Positions 7,274 to 14,492 of a DNA stretch of 15,745 nucleotides are shown one piece after another (position 1 is the first letter of the stretch; each line of letters begins with the position of its first letter). The DNA is from Hyphomicrobiaceae bacterium UBA2767 (GTDB taxonomy: Bacteria; Pseudomonadota; Alphaproteobacteria; Rhizobiales; Methyloligellaceae). The notes beneath the pieces are model-generated. The model was given only the letters and a program-made list of their open reading frames with translations. It was not told the DNA's origin and searched no databases. The stretch spans positions 21,898-37,642 of the forward strand of contig DEIT01000080.1 of the NCBI GenBank assembly GCA_002352635.1. Direction: 5' to 3'. The position numbers and the translations under genes are program-made.

Positions 7274-7954
7274 ATGCGAGTCCTTATTATCGAAGATGAC
7301 AGTGAGACGGCCGCGTTTCTTGCCAAGGCTCTGAAAGAGGCCGGCCATGTACCCGATCACGCCGCTGACGGAGAGGCGGGGCTGGCGCTCGCGGAGAGCC
7401 AGGTCCACGATGTGCTTATCGTCGATCGGATGTTGCCAAAGCGCGACGGCCTTTCGGTTATCTCCCAATTGCGGGAAAACGGCATACAGACACCTGCACT
7501 GATTTTGAGTGCGTTGGGTGAAGTCGATGACCGGGTCAAGGGTTTGCGTGCCGGAGGCGATGACTACCTCACCAAACCGTATTCGTTTAGCGAACTCCTC
7601 GCGCGCATTGAGGCGCTTGCACGGCGCACCTCGCCCGAAGAGGCTGTCACCAAATACAAGGTCGACGATCTGGAGCTTGACCGGTTGACCCACAAGGTCA
7701 CGCGTTCCGGCCAGCAGATCCTGCTGCAACCGCGCGAATTCCGGCTTTTGGAATATTTAATGAAGCATGCGGGTCAGGTGGTGACACGAACCATGTTGCT
7801 CGAGCATGTCTGGGACTACCACTTCGATCCGCAGACCAATGTCATCGACGTACATATCTCGAGACTGCGCGCTAAGATCGACAAGGAATTCGATAAGCCG
7901 CTTCTGCACACTGTAAGAGGCGTTGGCTATTCGATCCGCGCTGACGGTGCATAA
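7274..7954 (+). CDS. OmpR/PhoB-family response regulator
   Basis: This is a DNA-binding response regulator, partner of the sensor kinase encoded next to it. From the ATG at 7274 it has 226 residues. The receiver domain (1-115) has the acidic pair Asp8/Asp9, phosphoacceptor Asp51 (LIVDRMLP), switch residue Ser79 and Lys101 (LTKPY). The C-terminal winged-helix domain (about 125-224) has LLQPREFRLLEYL, the recognition-helix region NVIDVHISRLRAKID and the end motif TVRGVGYSIRA. The ATG at 7274 gives the standard N-terminus MRVLIIEDD; a GGAG lies close upstream (7267-7270). The frame is open back to an ATG at 7199, which would add 25 residues not typical of the family. It is probably cotranscribed with the kinase. 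The degP-like gene is a natural candidate target, but this is inferred from position only. Confidence 0.95.
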   Translation: MRVLIIEDDSETAAFLAKALKEAGHVPDHAADGEAGLALAESQVHDVLIVDRMLPKRDGLSVISQLRENGIQTPALILSALGEVDDRVKGLRAGGDDYLTKPYSFSELLARIEALARRTSPEEAVTKYKVDDLELDRLTHKVTRSGQQILLQPREFRLLEYLMKHAGQVVTRTMLLEHVWDYHFDPQTNVIDVHISRLRAKIDKEFDKPLLHTVRGVGYSIRADGA

Positions 7955-9344
7955 ACTCTTTCGCACCACGACTTTCCGGCTGGCCGTGGTTTTCATGGCA
8001 TTGTTCGGCTCAGCGGCCGCCGGAGCCATCGGCTATATTTACTGGCAGACGAATGTACTGCTGGCACGACAGCTTGAGCAGACGATCGAAGCGGAGACGC
8101 GCGGACTGGCGGAGCAATATCGCGCCGGCGGTATTTCCAATCTGACCAAGACTGTTTCGAACCGCAGCCTGACCCCGGGCAACAGTCTCTATCTTGTTAC
8201 CGACAATGAGGGCCGCCGGATTACTGGCAACCTGACGTCAGTTTCCAAAATTCTTTGGAACAGCGTGGGTCGTGTCGAATTTGTCTACAAACGCCCCAGT
8301 CAAAATGGACCTGAAGACAGGCTTGCGCTCGCAAGCGTGTTCCGCCTGCCAGGCGGATTCCGTCTTATCGTTGGGCGGGACATTGAAGATCGCCGCGTCT
8401 TCCAACGGGTCGTGCGCTCCGCCTTCTTCATCGGCCTTGGTTTCATGGCGCTGGTGGGGTTGGGTGGCGGCTGGCTCGTCAGCCGCGGCCTGCTAGCACG
8501 CATAGATGCAGTCACCGCAACAGGCCGCACCATCATGGAGGGCGATCTGACGGGACGCGTTCCTGTTAACGGGTCCGGGGATGAGCTTGACCGGCTATCC
8601 ATCAACCTCAATGCCATGTTGGATCGCATAGAACAGCTCATGGCGGGTATGCAGGAGGTCTCGGACAACATTGCCCATGATCTGAAAACCCCGCTCAACC
8701 GGTTGCGCAACCGCGCTGAGGCGGCACTGCACGAGCATGGAGATGCCAAATCCTACCGGGATGCGCTGGAGAGGACGATCGAAGAGGCGGACGGGCTGAT
8801 CAAGACGTTCAATGCCCTTCTCAGCATCGCGCGCCTGGAAGCGGGTACGGCGGGCAAGGCCAAGAATGAAATCGACGCTGGAGCGTTGATCCAGGATTTT
8901 GTTGAGCTCTACGAACCCACAGCCGAAGACAAAAACATGTCTCTCACTGCCAAGGTCGCCGACGATGTGCATCTCAAGGGTGACCGTCAGCTGATCGGCC
9001 AGGCCCTGGCCAATCTGATCGACAACGCAATCAAATATGGTGGGTCCAAAAAAGGTGGAAAAATAGAAGTCACCGCCGGCGATACGGGGCAAACGGTCGA
9101 GTTTTCTGTTTCCGACACAGGTCCGGGTATCCCGGAGAAGGACCGCGAGCGGGTCCTCAAGCGGTTCGTCCGACTTGAGGAAAGCCGCTCTCGCCCCGGC
9201 AGTGGCCTGGGATTGAGCCTTGTTGCAGCGGTGGCGCGGCTCTATGGCGGGTCGGTGCGCGTTGAAGATAATAAACCGGGCTTGCGCATGGTCTTGTCTT
9301 TGCCCCACAAGACCAACCACAATGGCGTGTCGCGGACGCAATAA
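7947..9344 (+). CDS. HAMP-containing sensor histidine kinase
   Basis: This is an inner-membrane sensor kinase for the adjacent response regulator. I chose GTG at 7947, which overlaps the regulator's stop by 8 bp and gives 465 residues starting with the basic stretch before TM1; a TTG at 7923 is the in-frame alternative. Layout: TM1 about residues 12-33; periplasmic sensor about 34-155 with no recognised ligand domain; TM2 about 160-180; HAMP about 180-232; HisKA with phosphoacceptor His244 (NIAHDLKTPLNRLR); and HATPase_c with N-box Asn356/Asn360 (LANLIDNAIKYG), G1 DTGPGIP (390-396) and G2 GSGLGLSL (about 418-425). All catalytic motifs are intact. The short overlap points to translational coupling with the regulator. 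The arrangement suggests sensing of envelope state, but no signal can be named. Confidence 0.94.
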   Translation: MHKLFRTTTFRLAVVFMALFGSAAAGAIGYIYWQTNVLLARQLEQTIEAETRGLAEQYRAGGISNLTKTVSNRSLTPGNSLYLVTDNEGRRITGNLTSVSKILWNSVGRVEFVYKRPSQNGPEDRLALASVFRLPGGFRLIVGRDIEDRRVFQRVVRSAFFIGLGFMALVGLGGGWLVSRGLLARIDAVTATGRTIMEGDLTGRVPVNGSGDELDRLSINLNAMLDRIEQLMAGMQEVSDNIAHDLKTPLNRLRNRAEAALHEHGDAKSYRDALERTIEEADGLIKTFNALLSIARLEAGTAGKAKNEIDAGALIQDFVELYEPTAEDKNMSLTAKVADDVHLKGDRQLIGQALANLIDNAIKYGGSKKGGKIEVTAGDTGQTVEFSVSDTGPGIPEKDRERVLKRFVRLEESRSRPGSGLGLSLVAAVARLYGGSVRVEDNKPGLRMVLSLPHKTNHNGVSRTQ

Positions 9345-9381
9345 AACCGTGCGCGGATTATTCTGCCGGTTAAGTGGCTCC

Positions 9382-9387
9382 AGGGGG
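9382..9387 (+). promoter_or_regulatory. Ribosome binding site supporting a TTG start for glnE
   Basis: AGGGGG lies 5 bp before TTG at 9393. Between the kinase stop (9342-9344) and 9393 the glnE frame has no ATG or GTG codon, so this site and the TTG are the best supported start. Confidence 0.65.
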
Positions 9388-9392
9388 CGAGC

Positions 9393-12323
9393 TTGGGAAA
9401 ATTCTATGAGCGAATTTCGGCCCTTCCAAAGGTCTACGATCAACCAAAGGCCGAGCAATCGCTGGACGATCTAGCCGTAGCCATTTCGGCAGATGCATCC
9501 TTAGGCGAGCTTGGCGACTTGATCGCTGGTGATAAGCAGGTTCGTGGCCTGCTCGAAGGCATCTGTGGCGACTCTCCATACCTGACCAGCCTGATCCTTC
9601 GTGATCCCGCCTGCCTCCTCAAATGTCTCACAAGCGACCCGGCAGATTATCTGCGCCAATTGGCAGGAGCGCTCGACAAAGCAATTGCCGGTGCACCTGC
9701 ACAGTCCACCGTCATGGCGTCCTTGCGCGATTACAAGCGTCGGGTTGCCCTCGGGGTTGCTCTTGCCGATATTGGCGGTGTCTGGAGTGTCAGCGAGGTA
9801 ACACAGGCTCTCAGCGATGCGGCAGACCATTCGGTTGCTTGTGCTGTGCGTGCGCTTCTTGCCGATGCCGCCCGCACAGGCGACTTGCTGCCCGCCAATC
9901 CGCAAGCACCTGACGAGGGGTGTGGATACTTTGTCCTTGGTATGGGTAAGCTCGGGGCGGGAGAGCTGAACTTTTCCTCCGATATTGATCTCATTGTCTT
10001 TTTCGATGCCGGACGTGTACCGCTCAAGGAGGGGGTCGATCCGGCTTCCTTTTTCGTCCGATTGACTCGCGACCTCGTGCGCCTGCTTCAGGAGCGCACA
10101 GCAGAGGGGTATGTCTGGCGTACCGATTTGCGACTGCGCCCTGATCCCGGTGCTACGCAACTGGCGCTCTCGACCGATGCCGGTCTCGCCTACTATGAGA
10201 GCTTCGGTCAGAACTGGGAGCGGGCAGCTCTCATTAAGGCGCGGACCATTGCCGGCGATATCGAAGCCGGGCAATCCTTCCTAGAGCAACTGAGCCCGTT
10301 CATCTGGCGCCGCTATCTGGACTTTGCCGCCGTAGCAGACATTCACGCCATGAAGCGCCGGGTTCATGAATTCAAGGGTCATGCGCAAATTGCCGTTGCC
10401 GGCCACGACGTAAAACTTGGCCGAGGTGGTATTCGGGAAATTGAATTTTTCACGCAAACACAACAACTTATCGCCGGAGGAAGACAGGTTGATCTAAGAA
10501 CGCCGCAAACCCTTGTCACTCTCCAGCGATTGGCGGCACAAGGCTGGATAGATGTCGAGGCCGCGGAGAAGTTGAGCGAGGCCTATTGTTTTTTGCGCCA
10601 TGTTGAACATCGGCTGCAGATGATTTCCGATGAGCAAACCCACAAGATCCCGGCTGGTCCGGAAGAACTCAACCGTGTTGCCTGTTTCTGCGGGTTCGAA
10701 ACAGCGGAAGCCTTTTCGACCGCGCTTGTCGAGCGGTTCGAAACCGTGCAACGCCACTATGATGCCCTGTTTGCGCGGCTCCCCGATGTTGGTGGCAAGG
10801 ATCGGGAACCGGTTTTTCGCGGTGATGATGACTCCCCTGAAACATTTGCCGCTTTGTCGGAGTGTGGGTTCAATGATCCGGAAGCCGTCATAGAGATCAT
10901 TCGCGGTTGGCAATCAGGCCGCTACGCGGCGACCCGCAGCCAGCGGTCGCGCGAGGCGGTCGCCGACATTCTGCCTGAACTGATCGAGGCAGTGTCGGCA
11001 ACGGACGACCCTGGTGCCGCCTTAATATCCTTTGACAGATTCTTGTCGGAACTGCCTGCGGGCGTACAGTTGTTCTCGCTGCTGCGCTCAAACACCAGCC
11101 TCCTTCGGCTTCTTGCCGATATCATGGGAACTGCGCCAAGACTCGCGCGGGTGCTAAGCCGTCGTAGCCGGATACTCGATGCGGTACTGGACCCGGGCTT
11201 CTTCGGCGATTTGCCAACACCAGATACGCTCCAACCGTTGATAGTGCAGGAATTGGAGCAGGCACAGGATTACGAAGATTGCCTCAACCGGGCACGCCGG
11301 CTTGGTCAGGAGCAATCTTTCCTGGTCGGCGTTCGGGTGCTCTCGGGAACCATCGGTGCGGATCAGGCCGGCGGTGCCTATGCCTGTCTGGCACAGTCCT
11401 TCATTGAAGCGCTGCAGGAACAAGTCGAGCAGGAGATCATTCGGCAGCACGGCCGCATCGGAAGTGGGGAGGCGGCGGTGATTGCCATGGGCAAGCTCGG
11501 TGGTCGTGAAATGACGGCTGCGTCTGATCTTGACCTGATCATTGTCTACGACTTCGATGAAGACGCAGGCGCTTCTGACGGCGCGCGCCCCCTTATGGGG
11601 GGGCAGTATTACGCGCGCTTCACACAAAGGCTGATTAGCGCGCTTTCAGCCCAAACGGCGGAGGGAAGCCTGTATGAGGTAGACATGCGCTTGCGCCCCT
11701 CTGGGCAATCAGGTCCGGTGGCAACGCACCTCGATGGTTTCATCAGCTATCAGCGCAATGAAGCCTGGACGTGGGAACATTTGGCTTTGACCCGGGCTCG
11801 GGTCATTTCTGGTCCGAAATCCCTCGTTGGCAAGGTTGAACGTGCTATTCGCGATGAACTTACCGTGCCCCGCGATAGGACAAAGGTTGTTGCAGACCTG
11901 CAAAACATGCGGGCGCGGATTGATAAGGAAAAAGGCACAGAAGACTATTGGGACCTGAAACAGGTGCGCGGCGGGCTGGTCGATCTTGAGTTTATTGCTC
12001 AGTTTCTGCAGCTGGTTACGGCGCATGAAAATGCCGACATATTGGATCAGAATACGGCGAAGAGCCTTGAGAAACTTGCTGCCGCCGGCGCGCTTTCGCC
12101 AAATGATGCGCAGTTGCTTATCCCTGCGGCCCACCTGTATCACAATCTGACACAGGTTCTGCGCCTGTGCCTGGAACGGCCATTCCAAGCGGAATCTGCT
12201 TCCACCGGTCTGAAGGACTTGCTGTCGCGCGCGGCAGAAATGTCTGATTTCCGGCAACTCGATGCGCGTCTCTCGGAAACGGTGCGACAGGTCCGCGACG
12301 CCTATGAGCGTATCGTCGTTTAA
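9393..12323 (+). CDS. glnE: Bifunctional glutamine synthetase adenylyltransferase/deadenylylase GlnE
   Basis: GlnE attaches AMP to, and removes it from, a tyrosine of glutamine synthetase, tuning ammonia assimilation in response to PII signals. The 976-residue product has the two nucleotidyltransferase domains of the family. The N-terminal (deadenylylase) domain carries GMGKLGAGELNFSSDIDLI, with metal-binding Asp197 and Asp199. The C-terminal (adenylyltransferase) domain carries AMGKLGGREMTAASDLDLI, with Asp712 and Asp714. Each is followed by conserved motifs such as VWRTDLRLRPDPG and YEVDMRLRPSGQSG, then helical domains including RGGIREIEFFTQ and RGGLVDLEFIAQ. Both active-site Asp pairs are intact, so both activities are expected. 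Start is TTG at 9393, 48 bp after the kinase stop and with a good ribosome binding site. The length matches alphaproteobacterial GlnE. It may be read through from the two-component genes. Confidence 0.97.
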   Translation: MGKFYERISALPKVYDQPKAEQSLDDLAVAISADASLGELGDLIAGDKQVRGLLEGICGDSPYLTSLILRDPACLLKCLTSDPADYLRQLAGALDKAIAGAPAQSTVMASLRDYKRRVALGVALADIGGVWSVSEVTQALSDAADHSVACAVRALLADAARTGDLLPANPQAPDEGCGYFVLGMGKLGAGELNFSSDIDLIVFFDAGRVPLKEGVDPASFFVRLTRDLVRLLQERTAEGYVWRTDLRLRPDPGATQLALSTDAGLAYYESFGQNWERAALIKARTIAGDIEAGQSFLEQLSPFIWRRYLDFAAVADIHAMKRRVHEFKGHAQIAVAGHDVKLGRGGIREIEFFTQTQQLIAGGRQVDLRTPQTLVTLQRLAAQGWIDVEAAEKLSEAYCFLRHVEHRLQMISDEQTHKIPAGPEELNRVACFCGFETAEAFSTALVERFETVQRHYDALFARLPDVGGKDREPVFRGDDDSPETFAALSECGFNDPEAVIEIIRGWQSGRYAATRSQRSREAVADILPELIEAVSATDDPGAALISFDRFLSELPAGVQLFSLLRSNTSLLRLLADIMGTAPRLARVLSRRSRILDAVLDPGFFGDLPTPDTLQPLIVQELEQAQDYEDCLNRARRLGQEQSFLVGVRVLSGTIGADQAGGAYACLAQSFIEALQEQVEQEIIRQHGRIGSGEAAVIAMGKLGGREMTAASDLDLIIVYDFDEDAGASDGARPLMGGQYYARFTQRLISALSAQTAEGSLYEVDMRLRPSGQSGPVATHLDGFISYQRNEAWTWEHLALTRARVISGPKSLVGKVERAIRDELTVPRDRTKVVADLQNMRARIDKEKGTEDYWDLKQVRGGLVDLEFIAQFLQLVTAHENADILDQNTAKSLEKLAAAGALSPNDAQLLIPAAHLYHNLTQVLRLCLERPFQAESASTGLKDLLSRAAEMSDFRQLDARLSETVRQVRDAYERIVV

Positions 12324-12348
12324 TCGGCTTTCAGCAACCGATCTTTTT
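12323..12348 (+). terminator. Possible weak terminator after glnE
   Basis: ATCGG at 12323-12327 pairs with CCGAT at 12338-12342, and a run of five T follows at 12344-12348. The stem is only 5 bp with a 10-nt loop, so it is weak. It sits directly on the glnE stop codon, where a terminator would be expected. Confidence 0.3.
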
Positions 12349-12360
12349 GCGACGGACGTT
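12334..12360 (+). promoter_or_regulatory. Candidate ECF-type promoter for the EF-hand/sigma cassette
   Basis: GCAAC at 12334-12338 followed by CGTT at 12357-12360 resembles the AAC-core -35 and CGT-type -10 of ECF-sigma promoters, with an 18-bp spacer. It lies about 80 bp before the EF-hand gene, where an autoregulated sigma operon would carry its promoter. Two short degenerate words can arise by chance, and this one overlaps the weak terminator candidate. Confidence 0.2.
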
Positions 12361-12427
12361 CGCGCTTCTATCCGTAAGACTTTATAGGACGCCCGAAGGG
12401 GAGCCGGTGCAGTCTTGAGGATTCTGC

Positions 12428-12434
12428 AGGGAGA
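12428..12434 (+). promoter_or_regulatory. Ribosome binding site of the EF-hand gene
   Basis: AGGGAGA lies 7 bp before ATG at 12442 and decides that start over the in-frame TTG at 12415, which sits upstream of this site. Confidence 0.7.
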
Positions 12435-12441
12435 ACTGAAG

Positions 12442-12735
12442 ATGGCTATTAGCGCATTGAAGTTTATCGGTTTGGCGCTCGGCGCGGTCACACTCGGCGT
12501 GTTGAGCGCGAGTTTCGCGTTTGGGCAGTTTGGACCGGGGCAGTCAGGTTATGCGGCTCTGGGAACAACGGGCTGGATCGCCAGAGCGGATACCAATAAT
12601 GACGGTGCGATTTCGTTGGATGAAGCCAAAGCCCTGCGAGGAACTCGCTTCACTTGGTTTGACCTGAATGACGATGGCAAGGTCACGAAGGATGAAATGC
12701 CGCGCTTTATGGGCCATATAATGTGGAGAAATTAA
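12442..12735 (+). CDS. Small exported EF-hand protein
   Basis: This is a 97-residue protein with an N-terminal signal sequence (hydrophobic about residues 8-27, then FAFGQF), so it is probably periplasmic or held in the membrane by an uncleaved signal. Two canonical 12-residue EF-hand loops follow. Loop 1 is D50-E61 (DTNNDGAISLDE) and loop 2 is D74-E85 (DLNDDGKVTKDE); both have D/N at positions 1, 3 and 5, Gly at 6 and Glu at 12, so both should bind Ca2+. The domain is a minimal EF-hand pair and has no enzymatic part. It lies 27 bp before the sigma factor gene and is probably cotranscribed. A role as calcium sensor or buffer linked to the sigma system is an inference. Similar tiny EF-hand proteins are common in proteobacteria without assigned functions. 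Confidence 0.85.
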   Translation: MAISALKFIGLALGAVTLGVLSASFAFGQFGPGQSGYAALGTTGWIARADTNNDGAISLDEAKALRGTRFTWFDLNDDGKVTKDEMPRFMGHIMWRN

Positions 12736-12762
12736 CGATCATCCGCACGGAGATGAATAAGC

Positions 12763-13386
12763 GTGCCATCAGACGATGCGAAGCCGGACCGGGCCGGTAC
12801 CCGATCCGGAGCGTCGCAAGGCGAGGCAAGACAAGCCGATCAGGCATTGATGGAGCGGGTTTCGCAAGGCGATGCCCAAGCCTTTCAGCAACTCGTCGAT
12901 TCCGGCATCGATCGCGTTCTTGCTGTGGCACGTCGGACTCTGGGCGACGAAGCGGAAGCGGAGGATATCGCTCAGGAAGTGTTTCTTCGGCTGTGGCGTC
13001 AGGCGGACCGGTGGGAAGGTGGGCGTGCTCAGGTGTCAACCTGGCTTTACAGGGTAACAGTGAATGCGTGTATCGATCGGCTTCGTCAGAGAAAAGAAGA
13101 AACCGGTGGAGAAGTGCCGGAGATGACGACAGAGGCAACGCAACAACAAACGATGGAAGAAGAGGATTTGCGGGATACGATGGACGCAGCCCTTCAAGGG
13201 CTGCCTGAAAGGCAGCGATTGGCTCTGGTGCTGTTCCATTACGAAAATATGACCATGAGCGCAGTTGCCGAGACTATGGACGCCAGCGTCGAAGCTGTGG
13301 AATCTCTGTTGGCGCGCGGACGTCGTGCGCTGAAAAGCAGCTTGCGGTCAGAATGGAAGGCGTTGCTGCCGGATGTGCCGGAATGA
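12763..13386 (+). CDS. ECF-type RNA polymerase sigma factor
   Basis: This is an extracytoplasmic-function sigma factor that directs RNA polymerase to a stress regulon. From GTG at 12763 it has 207 residues; GGAG at 12749-12752 lies 10 bp upstream. Region 2 spans about residues 28-111, with the core-binding helix AEDIAQEVFLRLWR (66-79) and the -10 recognition stretch TWLYRVTVNACIDRLRQRK (93-111). An acidic, Gln-rich linker follows (about 112-137). Region 4 spans about 138-192, with LPERQRLALVLFHYENMTMS and the helix-turn-helix ending VEAVESLLARGRRALK. Regions 1.1 and 3 are absent, as expected for ECF factors. The first ~25 residues are polar and probably disordered; ATG at 12850 would remove them but cut close to region 2. 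It overlaps or abuts the putative anti-sigma gene. ECF subgroup not assigned. Confidence 0.93.
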   Translation: MPSDDAKPDRAGTRSGASQGEARQADQALMERVSQGDAQAFQQLVDSGIDRVLAVARRTLGDEAEAEDIAQEVFLRLWRQADRWEGGRAQVSTWLYRVTVNACIDRLRQRKEETGGEVPEMTTEATQQQTMEEEDLRDTMDAALQGLPERQRLALVLFHYENMTMSAVAETMDASVEAVESLLARGRRALKSSLRSEWKALLPDVPE

Positions 13387-13408
13387 AAAGCGAGAACCGG
13401 ATTTGAAT

Positions 13409-13921
13409 ATGGAAAAGGATACCAAAAAAGATTTAGCGAGGCTTTCGGACCTTTTGGATATTTACGGTCCTGACGCTAAGCGCTGGCCGGAGGCCGGTCG
13501 CGATGAACTGCAATCGCTTTTGCAATCGCATCCTGAAGGCAGGCGGATGTTGCGGGAAGCACAAGCACTTGCTCAGGTCATGGATGCGGCACCTTCGATG
13601 ACCGCGAGCACAAACCTCAAAGCGGGTATTGTCGCGGCTGCCGTAGGGAGCAAAGATCGTGAAGCGCGGGTGGTTCCTATTGCTTCGGGTCGGAAGCGCC
13701 GCGGTTCAACCGCGAATACACAGAATCTGGGCAGGTTATGGCCGGCCGCCGCACTGGCAGCGTCGTTTGCTGTTGGTCTATATCTCGGAGTTTCCGGGAT
13801 CGGAGGTCAGACGTTTGATGATGCAATCCAGTTCGCGGCACTCAGCTCAACAGTAAGCGATACCGATACCGACTCATGGCTCGACAATGGAACCGGCGGC
13901 TTTGCTGAGGATTTGCTGTGA
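13409..13921 (+). CDS. Putative anti-sigma factor, single-pass membrane protein
   Basis: The product (170 residues from ATG at 13409) is a candidate anti-sigma factor by position and topology. Its N-terminal ~105 residues are predicted cytoplasmic and contain a helical segment with DIYGPDAKRWPEAGRDELQS (18-36+). A YG...RWP motif like this occurs in alphaproteobacterial proteins encoded next to ECF sigma genes. One transmembrane segment (about 111-131) follows a basic stretch (GRKRRG), and a short acidic periplasmic tail contains DTDTDSW. There is no cysteine, so it is not a zinc-binding (HXXXCXXC) anti-sigma factor. An upstream in-frame ATG at 13373 overlaps the sigma gene by 14 bp and lacks a ribosome binding site. 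The stop overlaps the next gene by 4 bp. No enzymatic motif is seen, so the function remains inferred. Confidence 0.75.
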   Translation: MEKDTKKDLARLSDLLDIYGPDAKRWPEAGRDELQSLLQSHPEGRRMLREAQALAQVMDAAPSMTASTNLKAGIVAAAVGSKDREARVVPIASGRKRRGSTANTQNLGRLWPAAALAASFAVGLYLGVSGIGGQTFDDAIQFAALSSTVSDTDTDSWLDNGTGGFAEDLL

Positions 13922-14466
13922 CGGCTGGTCAAAAGGAAGATCCAAGCACTGGCGCACCGCGGAAACGACGGTGGCTGATACCGCTGGTCATTGTTTCTGT
14001 CGGATTGAACCTGCTTTTCGTTGGATTGGTCGCAGGAAGAATGTGGGCCGGATTCCATGGGCCTCCAGGCTCACCGCATCGCATTGTTACGCGTGCCGTC
14101 GAGAAGTTCTCCGCCAAGCTGCGTGGGCCCCAAAAAAAACACGCTCGCGAGCTGCTTGACCGCCAACGTGAAGGCAACAAGGCCTTGGGGAAAAAACTGC
14201 GGAAAGCCCGCAAGGATGCAAAGGCTGCTGCGTTGGCGGTGACCTACGACGAGGGCAAGCTTGCCGCCGCGCTGAAGCGTTTGCGGGAGATCCGCACCAG
14301 TCAGCACCAGGCAATGCATGAAATGGTGCTGGAATTGCTCAAAGACCTGTCACTGGAAGAGCGGAAAATCTTGTTGCGCTACGTACGTGCAGGCTTCAGG
14401 CCTCATCGCCGTTGGGATCGCCCTCGCAATGGCCCAAAAGAGAATGGAGCACCCCGAGGCCAATAG
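13918..14466 (+). CDS. Membrane-anchored periplasmic metal-sensor-like protein (CnrX/ZraP-type)
   Basis: This 182-residue protein starts at GTG 13918 in a 4-bp overlap (GTGA) with the putative anti-sigma gene, with GAGG at 13907-13910. Residues 1-18 are cytoplasmic, a transmembrane segment spans about 19-41, and the rest is predicted periplasmic. The periplasmic part is a long charged helical hairpin resembling the Metal_resist/CpxP-like fold: an arm at about 55-107 and a second at about 112-155 with SLEERKILLRYV. Potential metal ligands cluster at His47/His54 near the membrane and His130, Met133, His134 and Met136 in HQAMHEM, comparable to the His/Met ligands of CnrX. The C-terminal tail is Arg/Pro-rich. 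In Cnr/Ncc systems such a protein frees an ECF sigma factor through an anti-sigma partner. The metal and the response are unknown; a general CpxP-like stress role is the alternative. Confidence 0.8.
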   Translation: MTAGQKEDPSTGAPRKRRWLIPLVIVSVGLNLLFVGLVAGRMWAGFHGPPGSPHRIVTRAVEKFSAKLRGPQKKHARELLDRQREGNKALGKKLRKARKDAKAAALAVTYDEGKLAAALKRLREIRTSQHQAMHEMVLELLKDLSLEERKILLRYVRAGFRPHRRWDRPRNGPKENGAPRGQ

Positions 14467-14492
14467 GGCAATTGCACCTGTCTCCGCTGATG

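Noticed and set aside
9345..9371. AACCG/CGGTT inverted repeat between the kinase and glnE
   Set aside because: The arms are only 5 bp with a 17-nt loop and no T-run, so chance is the simplest explanation.
8595..9458. Minus-strand open frame of 287 codons across the kinase end and glnE start
   Set aside because: It is antisense to the conserved HisKA/HATPase motifs and has no domain signature or ribosome binding site that I could find.
12723..13208. Plus-strand open frame of 161 codons overlapping the start of the sigma gene
   Set aside because: It is out of frame with a clear ECF sigma factor, and its translation is Arg/Ser/Gly-rich without domain features.
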